Source: Rhabdornis inornatus (taxonomy: Eukaryota > Chordata > Aves > Passeriformes > Rhabdornithidae). From it: a stretch of DNA of 64,000 bases. A model generated the notes under the pieces. That model was not told the DNA's origin. It saw only the letters and a list, made by a program, of their open reading frames with translations, and did not search any database. Shown piece by piece: positions 1-12,420 of the stretch (the stretch's first letter is position 1; every line of letters begins with the position of its first letter). Both the position numbers and the translations under genes were made by a program. Where the stretch lies: the NCBI GenBank assembly GCA_013397075.1, contig VWZS01010874.1, positions 1,733,327 through 1,797,326 of the forward strand. The letters are read 5' to 3'.

Positions 1-2790
1 TACACAAAAAAAAATTATAATCTGTGCTCCATTTCATGACATTACCCACTAAAGCAAACTCCTATCTGCTCCGACTCTCAAACCATGAACAAATACTTCA
101 GTTAATACAATTTTTCCATCTTCTACTGTTAACAAATTAAAAATGAACAAATAAGAGAAACTAAAATAAATACATGGCAAAACTCTGATAGAAGGTCTAA
201 TTATTAAACCTGGAAACATAATGCAATAAGGTCAGACATAACCCAAACTAAACTGCCTGGACTGTGTTGATTATGCAGACTTAAACCCTGCAGAATTATT
301 ACTTCCTTCAGTGTCATCAAAACCATAATTTAATTTCTTCTTGGATAAAACTATTATACACTCCCACACTGGTGCTAGGTATGTACTAAATCAGAAGAAA
401 TGGATACTGACTGAACATAAAGGCTGACATATTTTGGTGTCCATCATTTTTCTTGAGGGACACTTTCTGACTGAGGCAACTTCAGACAAAAAATATGAAA
501 GTCAGCTGAGGAAATATTTGTGTAGATGGCTACATTTTTGTGTATAACTTTTTTAATAAGGAAAATGTAAAAGATCAAACACTGTCATAATATGGAATGG
601 GGATGCTAAAAAAATTAAACACATAAATTCTCACATTTACATTTCATTCTACAAAGTGAAGTTTAGAGAGCCACTCTTCAGAAACATGACTGTAAAGACC
701 CAAGAATAAACTGTTTTAAAGACATTACTATGAATTACATAATAATTTTGGGGTGGAGAATGGTACCTAAGGTTATCTCCAAACTCAGTGATTACATGAC
801 TACTGAAAAATCAGTAGTTACAAAGGAAAAGATACTCTGGTTTTTTTTTTTTTATTTAAATATAAATACGATTATAAATACAATCATATATTGGGATATC
901 TTTAGAAGAGTAAAAGTGGTTCTGACTCTTCTTTCACATTATCTTCAACTATGAAGAGTGGCCTGCAAAAGTGAGAGATGGATAGTAGGAAATTGCCAGT
1001 TTCCCAACAGAAATATTTAATAGACAAAGCACAAAATATATTTTCCTTTCCTTTGGAAAACAGAAATTCCAAGAGAACATGGCAAGGAAAGGACAATATT
1101 ACCAACAAATGACATCTGTCTAAATAAGAGAAACATTAAATTTTGAAAGCTAAAAGTGCCACAAATTTATTCCATATATTGGCTTTCCTAGAACTTGAAA
1201 AAGAAACTTTGAAATGTATCTGAATCTTGCCACGTGGAATATATCTGATCTCATTCCATGTGTGAACCTAGTCTAAATTAGTCAACTAGCTTATAATAAC
1301 CAGCAGAGATAGGAAGGCACTTCATAGGTGAGTGACTCTAAAATAGACGTGCAACTCTCATAAACTGAGAGGAATTACCCTATGGAGATGCCATTTCTCT
1401 CCACTAACAACACTGGGATTCTGTGATTAGTTTAGACTATAGACCTAATGTCACACTTGGAATACAAATAATGTTAGGTGAGATAAATTCCTCCCATGGT
1501 TTGTAAGTACTCTCTGGGTATTTCTGTAAAACAGTGTAATGATAAAATAGGCAAAAGAAATATTTGTTGCTGGGATTAAAAGATCTGAGAAGCAATATGA
1601 AGCTAAGTGGCTGCTAGCAGATTCCTACTTCCTTCTGCTGTGTTAATGCCTGTAAAGAATTCAGTTTGATGTTGACAAACAGTCCTCCCAGGTGATAAGA
1701 TTTAGTGATAACAAAACTTTCATACTGATAACATAAAAAGAAAATTGAAGATAACAAAGAAATTCAGACTCTACATCAAGATTCGATAAACAGCTTCCAC
1801 AGATTATCTCTGCATGCTGCAGCCCCGTCTCTCATGCTAGCACACATTACATTATCAAAATACCCACCCCTTAATTTCTCACAAAATGTAACAATTACAG
1901 GACATTATTTCCACTATTCAGAATCATAAGAGGCTGAAAAACAATCTAGTTTCATATTCAAGTAAGATGAAAGACACTCCTATAATAAGGTTATAACAGC
2001 TGAACTTTTTTGCCTACCTAATAGGCACTTTATCTATTACATTCAATATGTATATTCCACTTCTTTATTCAATTTTGTGCTTGTGTACACATATGAACAA
2101 ACATATACCACACAGAAAAACCCAACATTAATAAACTCCAGGAAGCAAAAAAGGGAATCTGGGGGAGGCAACTGTTATTTAACTTACAGTTTTATTCATT
2201 GTGCAAAGCATTTTCCTAGTGATTCATATGGACATTATTAAGAAATTGAAATATTGAATATTAAAGTCAATGAAAGAATGAAAGAAAATTAAAAGACAGA
2301 CAAGAGACAAATGACACATTTCAAAATTAAATTTAAAAATATATTAAAAGCAATTGGCACAAAGACCTATTGTACTGAAAAGTTATTTTAGACATAAATC
2401 TTTGCAGGACTGAGTTCTCCTACAAACTGTGTGAAACAGCAGATTTCTAGACAACATCTTTCAAAACTCTGGTTTTTAAAAGCCTGCCTAGATTAAATGG
2501 ACAGGAAGAAAAATTAGAAGCAGAAGTGAAGGGAATGAAGTGAGAGAATTTGTCAGGCAGAGTTGAATGATTAAATTCTACTACAAAGAGAAGCATTGCA
2601 TGACAATATGGTTTTGTTTGTCAAGCTACATTACGGAAAAGCCATTTTTGTCACTTGCTAGAATTGAATTTTCCTTTCAACCCCAGGTTTCAGATTTCTT
2701 GGTATGCCTTCTTCTGACATCTTATTATGACTTGATAAATTAAGGAGTTGCCCATTAGGAAAGCTGCACCTGTTATGGAATGTGCTCTGA

Positions 2791-3030
2791 TCATCACAGA
2801 GTCACAGAAACGGGGATGGGGAGGAACATCACAAACTGAGGCTGATCAACTTCCCACTCACAGCCAGGCTACTGTCAGCACCAGGTGAGGCCAGCAGTGC
2901 CTTTTCCAAGGTGAGTTTTGTAAATCTCCTAGAGAAAACCTTCCATAGCCAGTCTACAAAATTTGTTCCAATGTGCCATTGTTAACACAAGGAATTTTTT
3001 CTACTGTTCAATCTGAATCTGCCACAGTGC
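2791..3030 (-). mobile_element. CR1 LINE fragment, decayed
   Basis: Read on the plus strand, the stretch begins with an 'atcacagagtcacag' tail word. It later shows 'ttgttccaatgtgccattg' and 'ggaattttttctactg', then 'caatctgaatctgcca'. These follow the order of the reverse complement of the CR1 3' end (consensus words: tgttccaatg..., aattttttcctaatatc, aatctaaatct). The copy is on the minus strand and clearly old, with many substitutions and gaps. Confidence 0.7.
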
Positions 3031-6000
3031 AGAATACTCCTTGTATTCTGAAGTTTATAAACAGAAAAATGTCCTGCATGCAAGATCTTTTTCACCTTTC
3101 CTAAATAAATTAATAACTTTACACTGAGCTATTTCAATGGCTGCAGAACTTAGTATGATAGTCATGGCATTTAACATTCATGCCTGTGTGTATGTGTAGA
3201 AACATATACAACAGAGATGGAAAATGTGCTGCTAAAATATTTTCCGAATTTCTGTAAGTTTTTTATTTTTTATAACTACAGTAGAGCTGGTTTTGCTAGA
3301 CAATCTACCAGTTAACTAACTGGCTGGTCTCCAGCCTAATAAAAATGATAATAAAATTTTTATAAGGCTACAAAAGCTGAATTTTTAAAATTTATGGAAT
3401 GTTTTGTTCATTTTAGAAATCAAATACTTGGTTAGAGAAGGCAAAACATGCCCTGAATTTTGCATAAAGATCATGCCATTCAAAATAATGTATGCAAAAC
3501 CCATTGTGAGATGACAAGAAAAGGGCAAAGCATTTTCTTAAACATGAAGAGTAATTTCCCAAAGTTTATTGTTATAAATGTAGAGCATGCTATAAAGCTG
3601 TAGGAGCTGTGGAATAAAAATTTTGTATTTGCAGTGGCACTTTTCTTGATTACTGTGGATTAGCATATTTATGAGGTTACTCAGCCTCAGGTTTAAACCC
3701 ACAAATCAAAGGTTTATATCGGCATGGGTAATGGATTACACAGGAGTCCATGGCCTACCATATCCCAGAGGTATCTGTCTTTCACAAGATTTATGTATAT
3801 AATACCACTTTGTAGAAATTACACTTCCTGATCTCTTGCGTGGTGCTAGGTGATTCCCCTCTCTAATGTCTAAAACAACCAAAAAGCAGCATTCTCAGTC
3901 AGCAGAGAAATTCATTGATGCATTTTCTTGTTCTCCTCCTCACCTTTTCATAAGGCCATGAAAGACAGAGGCTCTAATTCCTTGATGTACATAGCACTGC
4001 TACAATGAGAGTAGAAGTCATGTGAGCATATTTGATGCAATTACTTCTGAAAAGAAGAAGGAATCTGCATTCCAGCAGCTATCCACAGCACAAATACTTG
4101 AATTTTGCCAATCCTATGAACAGCACTGTGATAGAACACACATAAATTTTTTTTAAGTCTCACTTTTTTCTCCACAGGTGATGCTGATTACATTACTATT
4201 AGTGGTAAATACCTACTGACTTCCTTTTGGCTTCAGAGGAACCATGATTTCAGAGCAGAATGCTAAAACAAGAAATTGAAATGCATAGTCCAGCCTCTCA
4301 TGGAAGACTAGCCAAAAGAGAAGACAGGTAGGCGTTTTCAAGACTGCATGTACCCAAGTGAATCTTTTTGATCATCATTCGGAAATTATGACAATGGAAG
4401 ACACCAAAATCTCATTAAACTCTACAGAGAAAATGTTTATCAGCTTTATTATTATTTCAATCTTTTCCTCAAGATCCACATCTCATAGAAAATAAAACCA
4501 AAGTATGCAAAGAAAGGTAAGGGGGTGGTTTACACGCGCATGAGAATGAAGAGGACACATAATAACCAATGTAATTTAGAAGAGCCAACATAAAAAGGTA
4601 TGAGAAAAAAACTCAGATTAAGCTCTCCGTATTGAATATTTATTCCACTGAAGAAGAAATGTGGGGGCTTGGATGTAAGAGATGGTGTTCACTTACTTAT
4701 ACAAGGGGCAAGAAAATTCAAACAGATTTTCTGCTGAAAGAACAAAAGACCACACTAATGTGAAAATATTAATTCCTTCAAATAAAGGGGAAGTTGTTGA
4801 CTAACCTAAAAAACACCCAGCATACCAAGAAAGAGACTATATAACATATAAGCAAGGAAATGAGTTCTATGTTTTTCCTTGAAGAGGTGATCAAAATGCA
4901 GAAAGTGAGAACTGAGACTTTTAGAAATAAATTAAAATTAAATTGTGAGGATTAACAGAATAAATTGTGATTCAATTTTGTTATGTTAATTTTACTCTCA
5001 TTTAACTTTCATTGATCACTTGAAACTGCTGCTATAGTGCAAGCTATAAGAAATTTGGAAATAAAAAAGCAGATACAGCTGTCAGCTTCAGACTTCCCTC
5101 ACCCTCGTAGTACATTCTGTAGTCAGGGTGATGAATCAGTGACATAGCACTAAGGATATGCTGTCACAGTCAGAACAGTATTTGTACAAAAGTGCAGAGA
5201 AATGTGTTATGGAAATGGCAGAAACCTTTTTAACAACTTGCAGGAATCAGGCTGGGAAAGGTGGATGAGTAACTGGGCTTCAGGAAGACTCAGAATGATG
5301 TAAAACCAAAGAGCAGGGCCTGCTCAGCTGAAACTGTTTCCCAACAAACAAGACCATGCTGCCTTTTTGGCAATGACATGCTGGACTGCACTGATAGGAA
5401 CTGGCAACAGTCACTCCCATGAAACTACAGCATTTGTACCAAACGTTTTATAACTGAAATGTAGACATGAGAATGTAATGTATGAATGTATCACCTAGAA
5501 CTGCGGTCTAGAGGCTACCTGCAAAGCTAGAACGACATCATGGAAAAGTAGCATGGAACTTTAGTCAGATTTATTTCAATTCATAAAGATCCTATTGTTG
5601 AAAAGAAAACAAATACTTAAAGTTGACAGCACTGAGTGTACTTTTTATTCTCACTTTTTAAAAACTGGATTTCCCAGTACCTTTTCCAGAAGCTCTAATT
5701 GTTTAATCAGGCTTGTGCAAATCCACAATAACCATTTGTCTGTTGAACAGCTTTAACAAAATCAAAATCCAAAGAAAATAAACACTTCTGCAGCTAGAGC
5801 ACTTCATGCCTTCAGAGAGAAAAACTAAAATACTTTTCAAGAGCTCTACAAAATTATGATGCTGGCCTGCACTCTGTCAAGACATGGGTCGTGCCTTTTC
5901 CTTCCTCACATTGAATACTTCATACCAACTTAGGGCAGAAATGTTAAGAACTGCTTTTGGGGGTGATTGTTCAGCTATTGAGATTTTTTTCATTTTAGTA

Positions 6001-7749
6001 GGAAGAGAGAGGGTGTCTGCAAAGCTGAATTTGATCTCAAAATAGTGAATACCATCTTCTGACAAAACAAGTATATGAGTCAAGGCAAATAACCCACATT
6101 CAGAAAGATAAACTCAGTTTCTCTTACACAGACATTTACTTTGGAATTCTGAAATGCCTCACTTGCTGTTCCGAATCTATATGGCGGGGGAGTAAGGCAA
6201 TAAGCAAGAAACTTATTTAGGAGAGTAAGTCCACTAAAGATCAGGTATCTTCCAGCCTTCCTATATGCCTCAGAAGAATTATTTCTTCCTTTAACTAAGG
6301 AAACATTTTCCAAGTGCAATCTGGTAAATTCAAGTAAATGCTCTAACAAAACTTTGTTTCCTAAAAAATCAAAGCTACAGAATGTAGCTCTGCATGTCCT
6401 GTGTGGCTCAAAGATTGATTTTAAAAATTCAGGGTTCACAAGATTTTAATAAGAGAACAAGAGAAATGATCCCAAAATATACCAGCTCAGGGAAAGACAC
6501 ATTAAAAAGTTCCCATGTTATCAGACATCACCAAATGAAACAGAAGAAATTACTTATAAAAGCATCAATTATTCACAATAATTTTAGATGGTATTTCAGG
6601 ACAAAATATATGGGCTTCTGCAGAGATCTAGGAAATTTGAGGTTGCTATTTTCTCCCTTAGCTACCAGTTTTCAAAAGTTAGCTGAGCTCGCCCAAAAAA
6701 ACATAAAACAGTTTTGATGAGCCTTTAAAGGAAAAATTACTTTCCTAAAATTTGAAAAATGGGAAAAGGTTCTTCTTAAAAACAAAACAAAACAAAAATT
6801 AAGTGAAACTTGGTTTAACCCTGAAATATTTTTTCTGCAAAGTTTTAGAAACTAAAAAAATGCAACTTTCTCCAAAGATTTTCCCACAAAATAATCATAT
6901 TTGACGAACTGCAATTATTTCACTCTGTAAGTCTGACCAGGCTTTTTTAAGAGAGCTATGAGCAGGGCAGAGGAATAAATACCTTAAAAGACAATTCAGA
7001 CTACATGGCTCCAAGTGCAGGAAGGTGTTGAAAAAGTGAAGTTAAGAAATTAAAATCATACTCTTTACTCCCAGCAGGGCGAACTTCTCTCGTAAAGATT
7101 TTAAAGGTATCTATCTTGCCAACAGTCATTTGTAAGAAATATCCTCAGAGTATTCCAGGAAAGATTTTCAGTACGTTTTCTGGGACAAAAATACAGAAAG
7201 AAAGATGTGTTCAACTAAATGCACTGACTGCACTCAAAAAGAAGGGTTGTTTTTTCTCCTCAATGATTACAGAAATTCCCCAGATCATTCCAGCACCCCT
7301 TTTTCCAAATGATAACACATTCATGGTTTTCACTGAGACAAGAACATACATATGAAAAACTAGGGATTTGTATATTTATTATTTCTGAGAACTAACGCTT
7401 AATTGGTTTCTAGCTGCAAGTAAGGGGTTTTTGCAATTATTTTATGCATCTATAGAGGGCTTAATGCTGATTTATGTTGTTTACTTAAATCTTGACTTAG
7501 CCTGGTGGGAAACAGTACAACAAAACCATGCAAGCACATTCAAGGGTTAGAAGTGATTTCCACAAATGAGATGTTCTATACTGCAAAACTCTTTCAATAC
7601 AAATCATTCTCACTAATATTTTTTTTAAAAACTCTAAGTTAGAAGCGGTTTATGTACCAATTGTCTTTTTAAACTTCAGCTTAAATCCATTCAAGCTGAA
7701 AGACATGAAATTCCATTTAAACATAAGAAATATTTTTTTTTACTGCAAG

Positions 7750-7926
7750 GAGGATCGAAGACTGGAGCAGGCTGCTCAGACAGGTTGGGTATTGATTCTC
7801 AGTCCTTGGAGATACTCAAAACCTGACTCAACAAAGCCCTGGACAACTTGCTCTAGCTGACCCTGCTTTGAGGGGTCAAACAATCTCCAGATGGTCCTTT
7901 CCAACTCTAATCATTCCGTGATTCCA
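7750..7926 (+). mobile_element. CR1 LINE 3' end fragment
   Basis: The sequence 'actggagcaggctgctcag', then 'gagatactcaaaacctgac', 'ctgaccctgctttga' and 'atctccagatggtccttt', ending in 'attccgtgattcc', follows the CR1 3' terminal region in order and on the plus strand. It is 5'-truncated, as is usual for CR1 insertions, and moderately diverged. Confidence 0.88.
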
Positions 7927-8477
7927 CAAATAAGCATGATTATTTCCCTTCTCATGGTTGCTAGTACAGGTTATTAGGCCTCTGTGTCAGTAACAGAAGA
8001 AAAGACAAAGGATTTCTGAAAGATTTAATTTCCTCTCCAGTTCCAAGGCTAGAAGTACAGAGATATCCATGCTTAAAGTATTTACTTGAAACAATACTAT
8101 CTAGTTCAATGTATTGTACCAGAAAGTATTATGCTTTTCATAATTTTAAAGCATAAAATACAGCTTGCAAATGTCTGTTTATATCACAAGAAAAGAAAAA
8201 AAGGTACCAACTGATATTTTGACAGAAACTGACAGACACAGTTTGCTACACCAAAAATTTCTGAGAGAAATGCCCTGATTCTGGTAATGATGACAAATAC
8301 TTTGATGTAATATAATTTATAGATTTACTGCAACATGCTATTACAGGAGCACCAGTCTAATGTCTATAGTTTGTGAAGAGATCTTCTCTTCCTTTTCATT
8401 ACTAGCCTGAAGAATTACACTGGGAAGTGTTATCAACTCAATGACTCCATCTTTGAACAATACCATTTATTTCATCT

Positions 8478-8513
8478 TCCAGAGGTTCCTTCCAGCCTCA
8501 ACCACGGCGTGAG
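8478..8513 (+). mobile_element. Possible remnant of a CR1 3' tail
   Basis: The words 'ccagaggttccttccagcct' and 'aaccacggcgtga' resemble the last 35 bases of CR1 (ccagaggtcccttccaacct...attctgtga). It is very short and diverged, so this is only a suggestion. Confidence 0.4.
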
Positions 8514-11500
8514 ATAATACAATAATCAGCCACATTTATTACAGTTTTCAAATGATCTTTAAAAAAAACAAAAAAGAAGTTTATTCATTCTTAATTGCTA
8601 CATTTCCAATCTTGGTCTTGAAAAAACCAAAACGGATTGTTCAAATCTGTTTAATATCCTTCCAAAATTAACGGAGAGATTTAAAGTGTTCTGAAATTAA
8701 AGCTTAATGAATGCATTACCAAAAAATCTTTGTGTATCTTTTCACTAAGAACTATATAAAATATAAACTGCTGCCTGCTGTAGTATTTATGTTATTAACT
8801 TGTTTATTTTTACTATTTATTAACTTTATTGTAATGAAACATTTTAATGCCAAGGATTAAAACATATCAATATTCAACCAAGTCTCTACTATAAATACTC
8901 CTGATGCCTTTTTCCTATGAAAGGAAGGAATTCTCCTTATTTTCCTTTACATCTTATCTAAAATTCTATCTATAGATCTTAGTGACTTTTCAAGGTCACC
9001 AAATATTTGTTGTGCTATAAATTAAAAGCCTGATTGGAATCAAAGATACCAGAACTCAAGTGCAATTTCAGGTCAACTTCTTCCTTATTGAAAGTTGATA
9101 GTTTTGATCTGTTTCCTGGGTGAAGTCATTTTACCAATATTTCATCTGAACACCTCTTAAAGATGTTGGGTATGAAATGTAAGAATTCCAATTGAAGTGA
9201 AAGGCAATCGAAGTTCTCAAATCAAGGGAAAATCTTAATAATTTTCCGTAATTCTTTCAACATAATTCGGCATAAACATTTTCCCTACTTAAAACTCCAA
9301 CTGCCTGACAAATTTCAAGATCAAGTATTTATGCAATAATTCATCTGTTGTTTGGGATCCAAACTTTGAACAGATAAGAAGAATATTTGAAGAAATTGTA
9401 ATAAAATTCCACTATACACTCCTTAAAATGCTCAACACCTAATGTGCTTTCCATAGTGATAACTGATACTCTCAGTTTCAGATTTTTATCCTACTGAAGA
9501 TTATCAGTACATCAAAATACTTGTAGTTCATCCATAGGGAAAAGTGATCTACTAAAGAACAGAAAATCTGCCAGAAATCTTTACTGCTGTGGATTGAGCT
9601 GTCATAAAAAGCTGGTTGTCTGAGAGAGTAGGTCTTGCACTTTTTAATAATTTTAATTGCAATTGGACATGTGCTTTGAGGAGCAAAGCCTGAGTTCAAA
9701 GATGAGGCTGCAATCTGTAAGCAAATCAACAATTACAAACTGAGACTAGAGTTAAAAATCTGAATTCTGCAACACTCAAAATTAACTTTTTGAACCTGCA
9801 CCTTGTATAATCTCCAAAGCACCAGCAGCTCCATCAGACTGGAAGAATGAGAAACTGCATCAATTTGGCCAAGAGCAGAGCTCTCATCCATCTGTTTGGG
9901 AGTAAAAGACTCACTTGATGGGTCAAGAAACACCTTACACCTGAGTACCTATTTCAGATGCAAAATTGCTGGGTTTATATATATTTTTCTATTAGACATC
10001 CAAAGGAGAACCTCACAGTTTTATAAAGAATAAAGATAATAGCTACATAAATGTTACAATATTTAACTTGTTGAAAGAAAAATTGCATCTTTATTTTTTG
10101 AAGTCTGTTCCAATGCTGCACTTATGTCATATAACAGAGCTTGGTTTAAAGTATAAGTATCCATAAAAAGGTGATATGATAATACCTTGTGCTAATGGTG
10201 CCATTATCAAGCTATAAAATGATGCCATTATTTTGCCCAACTGTGTGGCTTCATGCCCAAGGCCGTTGTTCCAGCTGGGAAGAACAACTCACAGTAATAT
10301 GGCATATTATGAAATTTCCCTAAATATGTAAGAGGTTTCATAAATGGAGTGCATTTATGCAAGCCACATTATTATGTAATAAAACAGTCTCCTGATTTAT
10401 ACCTGAGAGTAGAAAATCATGTCAAACGATCACTTTCTAGGACTCAAAGAATGAAATACACGTTTTGAAAGCTAACTAAAACAGAACAAGAAGTTGATAT
10501 GGACCTCATCCTCAAATACCTGCTATAAAAATTATTTCTCACACATTCTGGAAGTAAGCCAGCTGTCAGAATTCAGGATGATAAATGATAAACAGGTCAG
10601 TGGTCAAAAACTAAAAATTCCTTAAAGCTTTAAAGGCAGCATTTAATGCGTAAAAACCCAGTGATCATAAATACAGCTAAATATGACATCTGCAACATTT
10701 CTCCTTCATCTTGAATGCTGTGTGTTCTACATACCCAAACTGTAAGACATCTCTTACTCTGAGAATTCCTGAGAGTCACTGAGTTCCAGCTTTGTCTCTC
10801 AAGTTCTAGAAAAGAAGAGCTGACAGACCTGCAATGGCATCTTTACAAATTCATTATTAACATCTAGCCAGTTACTAGTTTTGTACTTCAAGCATGATCA
10901 TTATTCTTCACACTCACAAATTGAAACTGCAAAGGGAAGAATAATTCTTGGCATCGTTCTCACATAAGAGACAAATCTAAATTATGACATCAGTTGCAGA
11001 TTGACGCAGTAGTAAATTACCAAATCCAATTTACTCAGGACCTTGTAATTTAGTTTCAATCTAATTTAATTTAATTTTAGCTGTGATATATAAATGTTGA
11101 TTAGTAGACTATTGCATAAGAATATAAAGTATTTAAGTTTCTTAAGTTACTAATATTTAAGCTACAGTAGATTTGGGGAGGTTTTGGTTTACTTTTTTTT
11201 CCCAAAGGCAGAACTAAACAATATTAGGAATCATACAAGCAAATGCAAATAAAATTAAATCTGTTAGCCATGCCAATTAACTCTACATCATAATTTTCTA
11301 GAATTCAAAATAATTCTCCTTTTGCAAACAAACTAAGCTAGAAATGCACTCCGTAATTTATACACCAGGCCATACTGACACGGGCTTATCCTTGTCAAAT
11401 ATACAGCTACAACTGCTGCTCTTCAGAAGGGAAGAAATTTAGATTTTTTTATCATGTGATTATCACTCAGAGACTTTACAGAGTTCTCTGATCTTTTTGC

Positions 11501-11887
11501 TTTTGAGATCTTCCAGTACTGAGTGAAAGCACAATGAAAGGACATTGTAAAGAACCGTGCAAACATACACTGAAATGTCACCTATTTTTTCCCCTACTTT
11601 CACTATGTTGTACTTACTGGTCTTTACTTCAAGGTAAGTGAACAGTAAAAACTAAGCTATGAGAAGCTGTACTTCACACATTTTCACAATAAAAAATGAT
11701 AAAAATCAGGATAAACCTATCAGAAACTGTCATTTGCTAACTGCATGGCTGTACTTACACTAAAGCTATAAAGGTCAATTAAAATAATTTATCTGGCAAC
11801 CTAGTTAGAATTTTTTGCTGCAATATTCACTAAAAAATTTAAAACTGCCATGAAAACTCATGTCAAGCTACATTATAAGTTCTGCCC

Positions 11888-12230
11888 CTAGGGCCACCTC
11901 CCTTGTCCAGCTGGCAACACCCTGCCTAACTCAGCCCAGGTCACCTTCCTCCTCCTCAGAGCACGTTGCTGGCTCATGGCTTTTCCTCCCCAGGTGCAGG
12001 ACTTTGCACTTCCCTTTGCTGAGTTCCATGAGGTTCCTGTCAGCCCATTTCTCCATTTCTCCAGCCCCTCCAGGTCCTCCTGGATGGCAGCACAGCCCCT
12101 TGGCATAGCTGAGATTCCTCCTGGTTTTGTGTCAACAAAAAACTTACTGTCCCATCATCCAGATGAATCCATTAAACCCCATACTGCCTTTCCACAAACG
12201 ATGATTTCACTAACAAAGTGTTCCATAGGA
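11888..12230 (-). mobile_element. CR1 LINE internal (reverse transcriptase region) fragment
   Basis: On the plus strand the words 'gtcaccttcctcctcctcag', 'agcacgttgctggctcatg', 'cccaggtgcaggactttgca', 'atgaggttcctgtcagccca', 'tccaggtcctcctggatggc' and 'ttttgtgtcaacaaaaaact' appear in order. This is the reverse complement of the well-known internal CR1 ORF2 segment. The copy therefore lies on the minus strand. It carries deletions between the first two and the later words, and it decays after about 12150. The open frames of 72 to 95 codons over this stretch are side products of the repeat's composition and not host genes. Confidence 0.85.
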
Positions 12231-12360
12231 ACAACCCCAATGGTTAATTTAACCTTTGGATAAATAGAACTGTTACAATCTACTGCTCTGACACTGAAGT
12301 AATTCTGACTTGTATAGGGAAATGAATATGGAAATGTATGGAAATAATTACGTAAAAGAA

Positions 12361-12420
12361 CATACATATATATATTCCTTATATATTTATATATACATAT
12401 ATATATATATATATTTACAT
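12361..12420. repeat. AT/ACAT microsatellite
   Basis: Imperfect (TA)n with interspersed CA and TTT interruptions; the longest clean run of alternating A and T is at about 12398-12414. Confidence 0.9.

Noticed and set aside
6080..6439. 119-codon minus-strand open frame
   Set aside because: No domain, no splice context and no family recognised; the length is compatible with chance in a stop-poor patch.
11860..12263. Several overlapping 72-95 codon open frames on both strands
   Set aside because: They lie on a minus-strand CR1 internal fragment or its antisense. Frame openness follows from the repeat's composition, and the element is clearly decayed.
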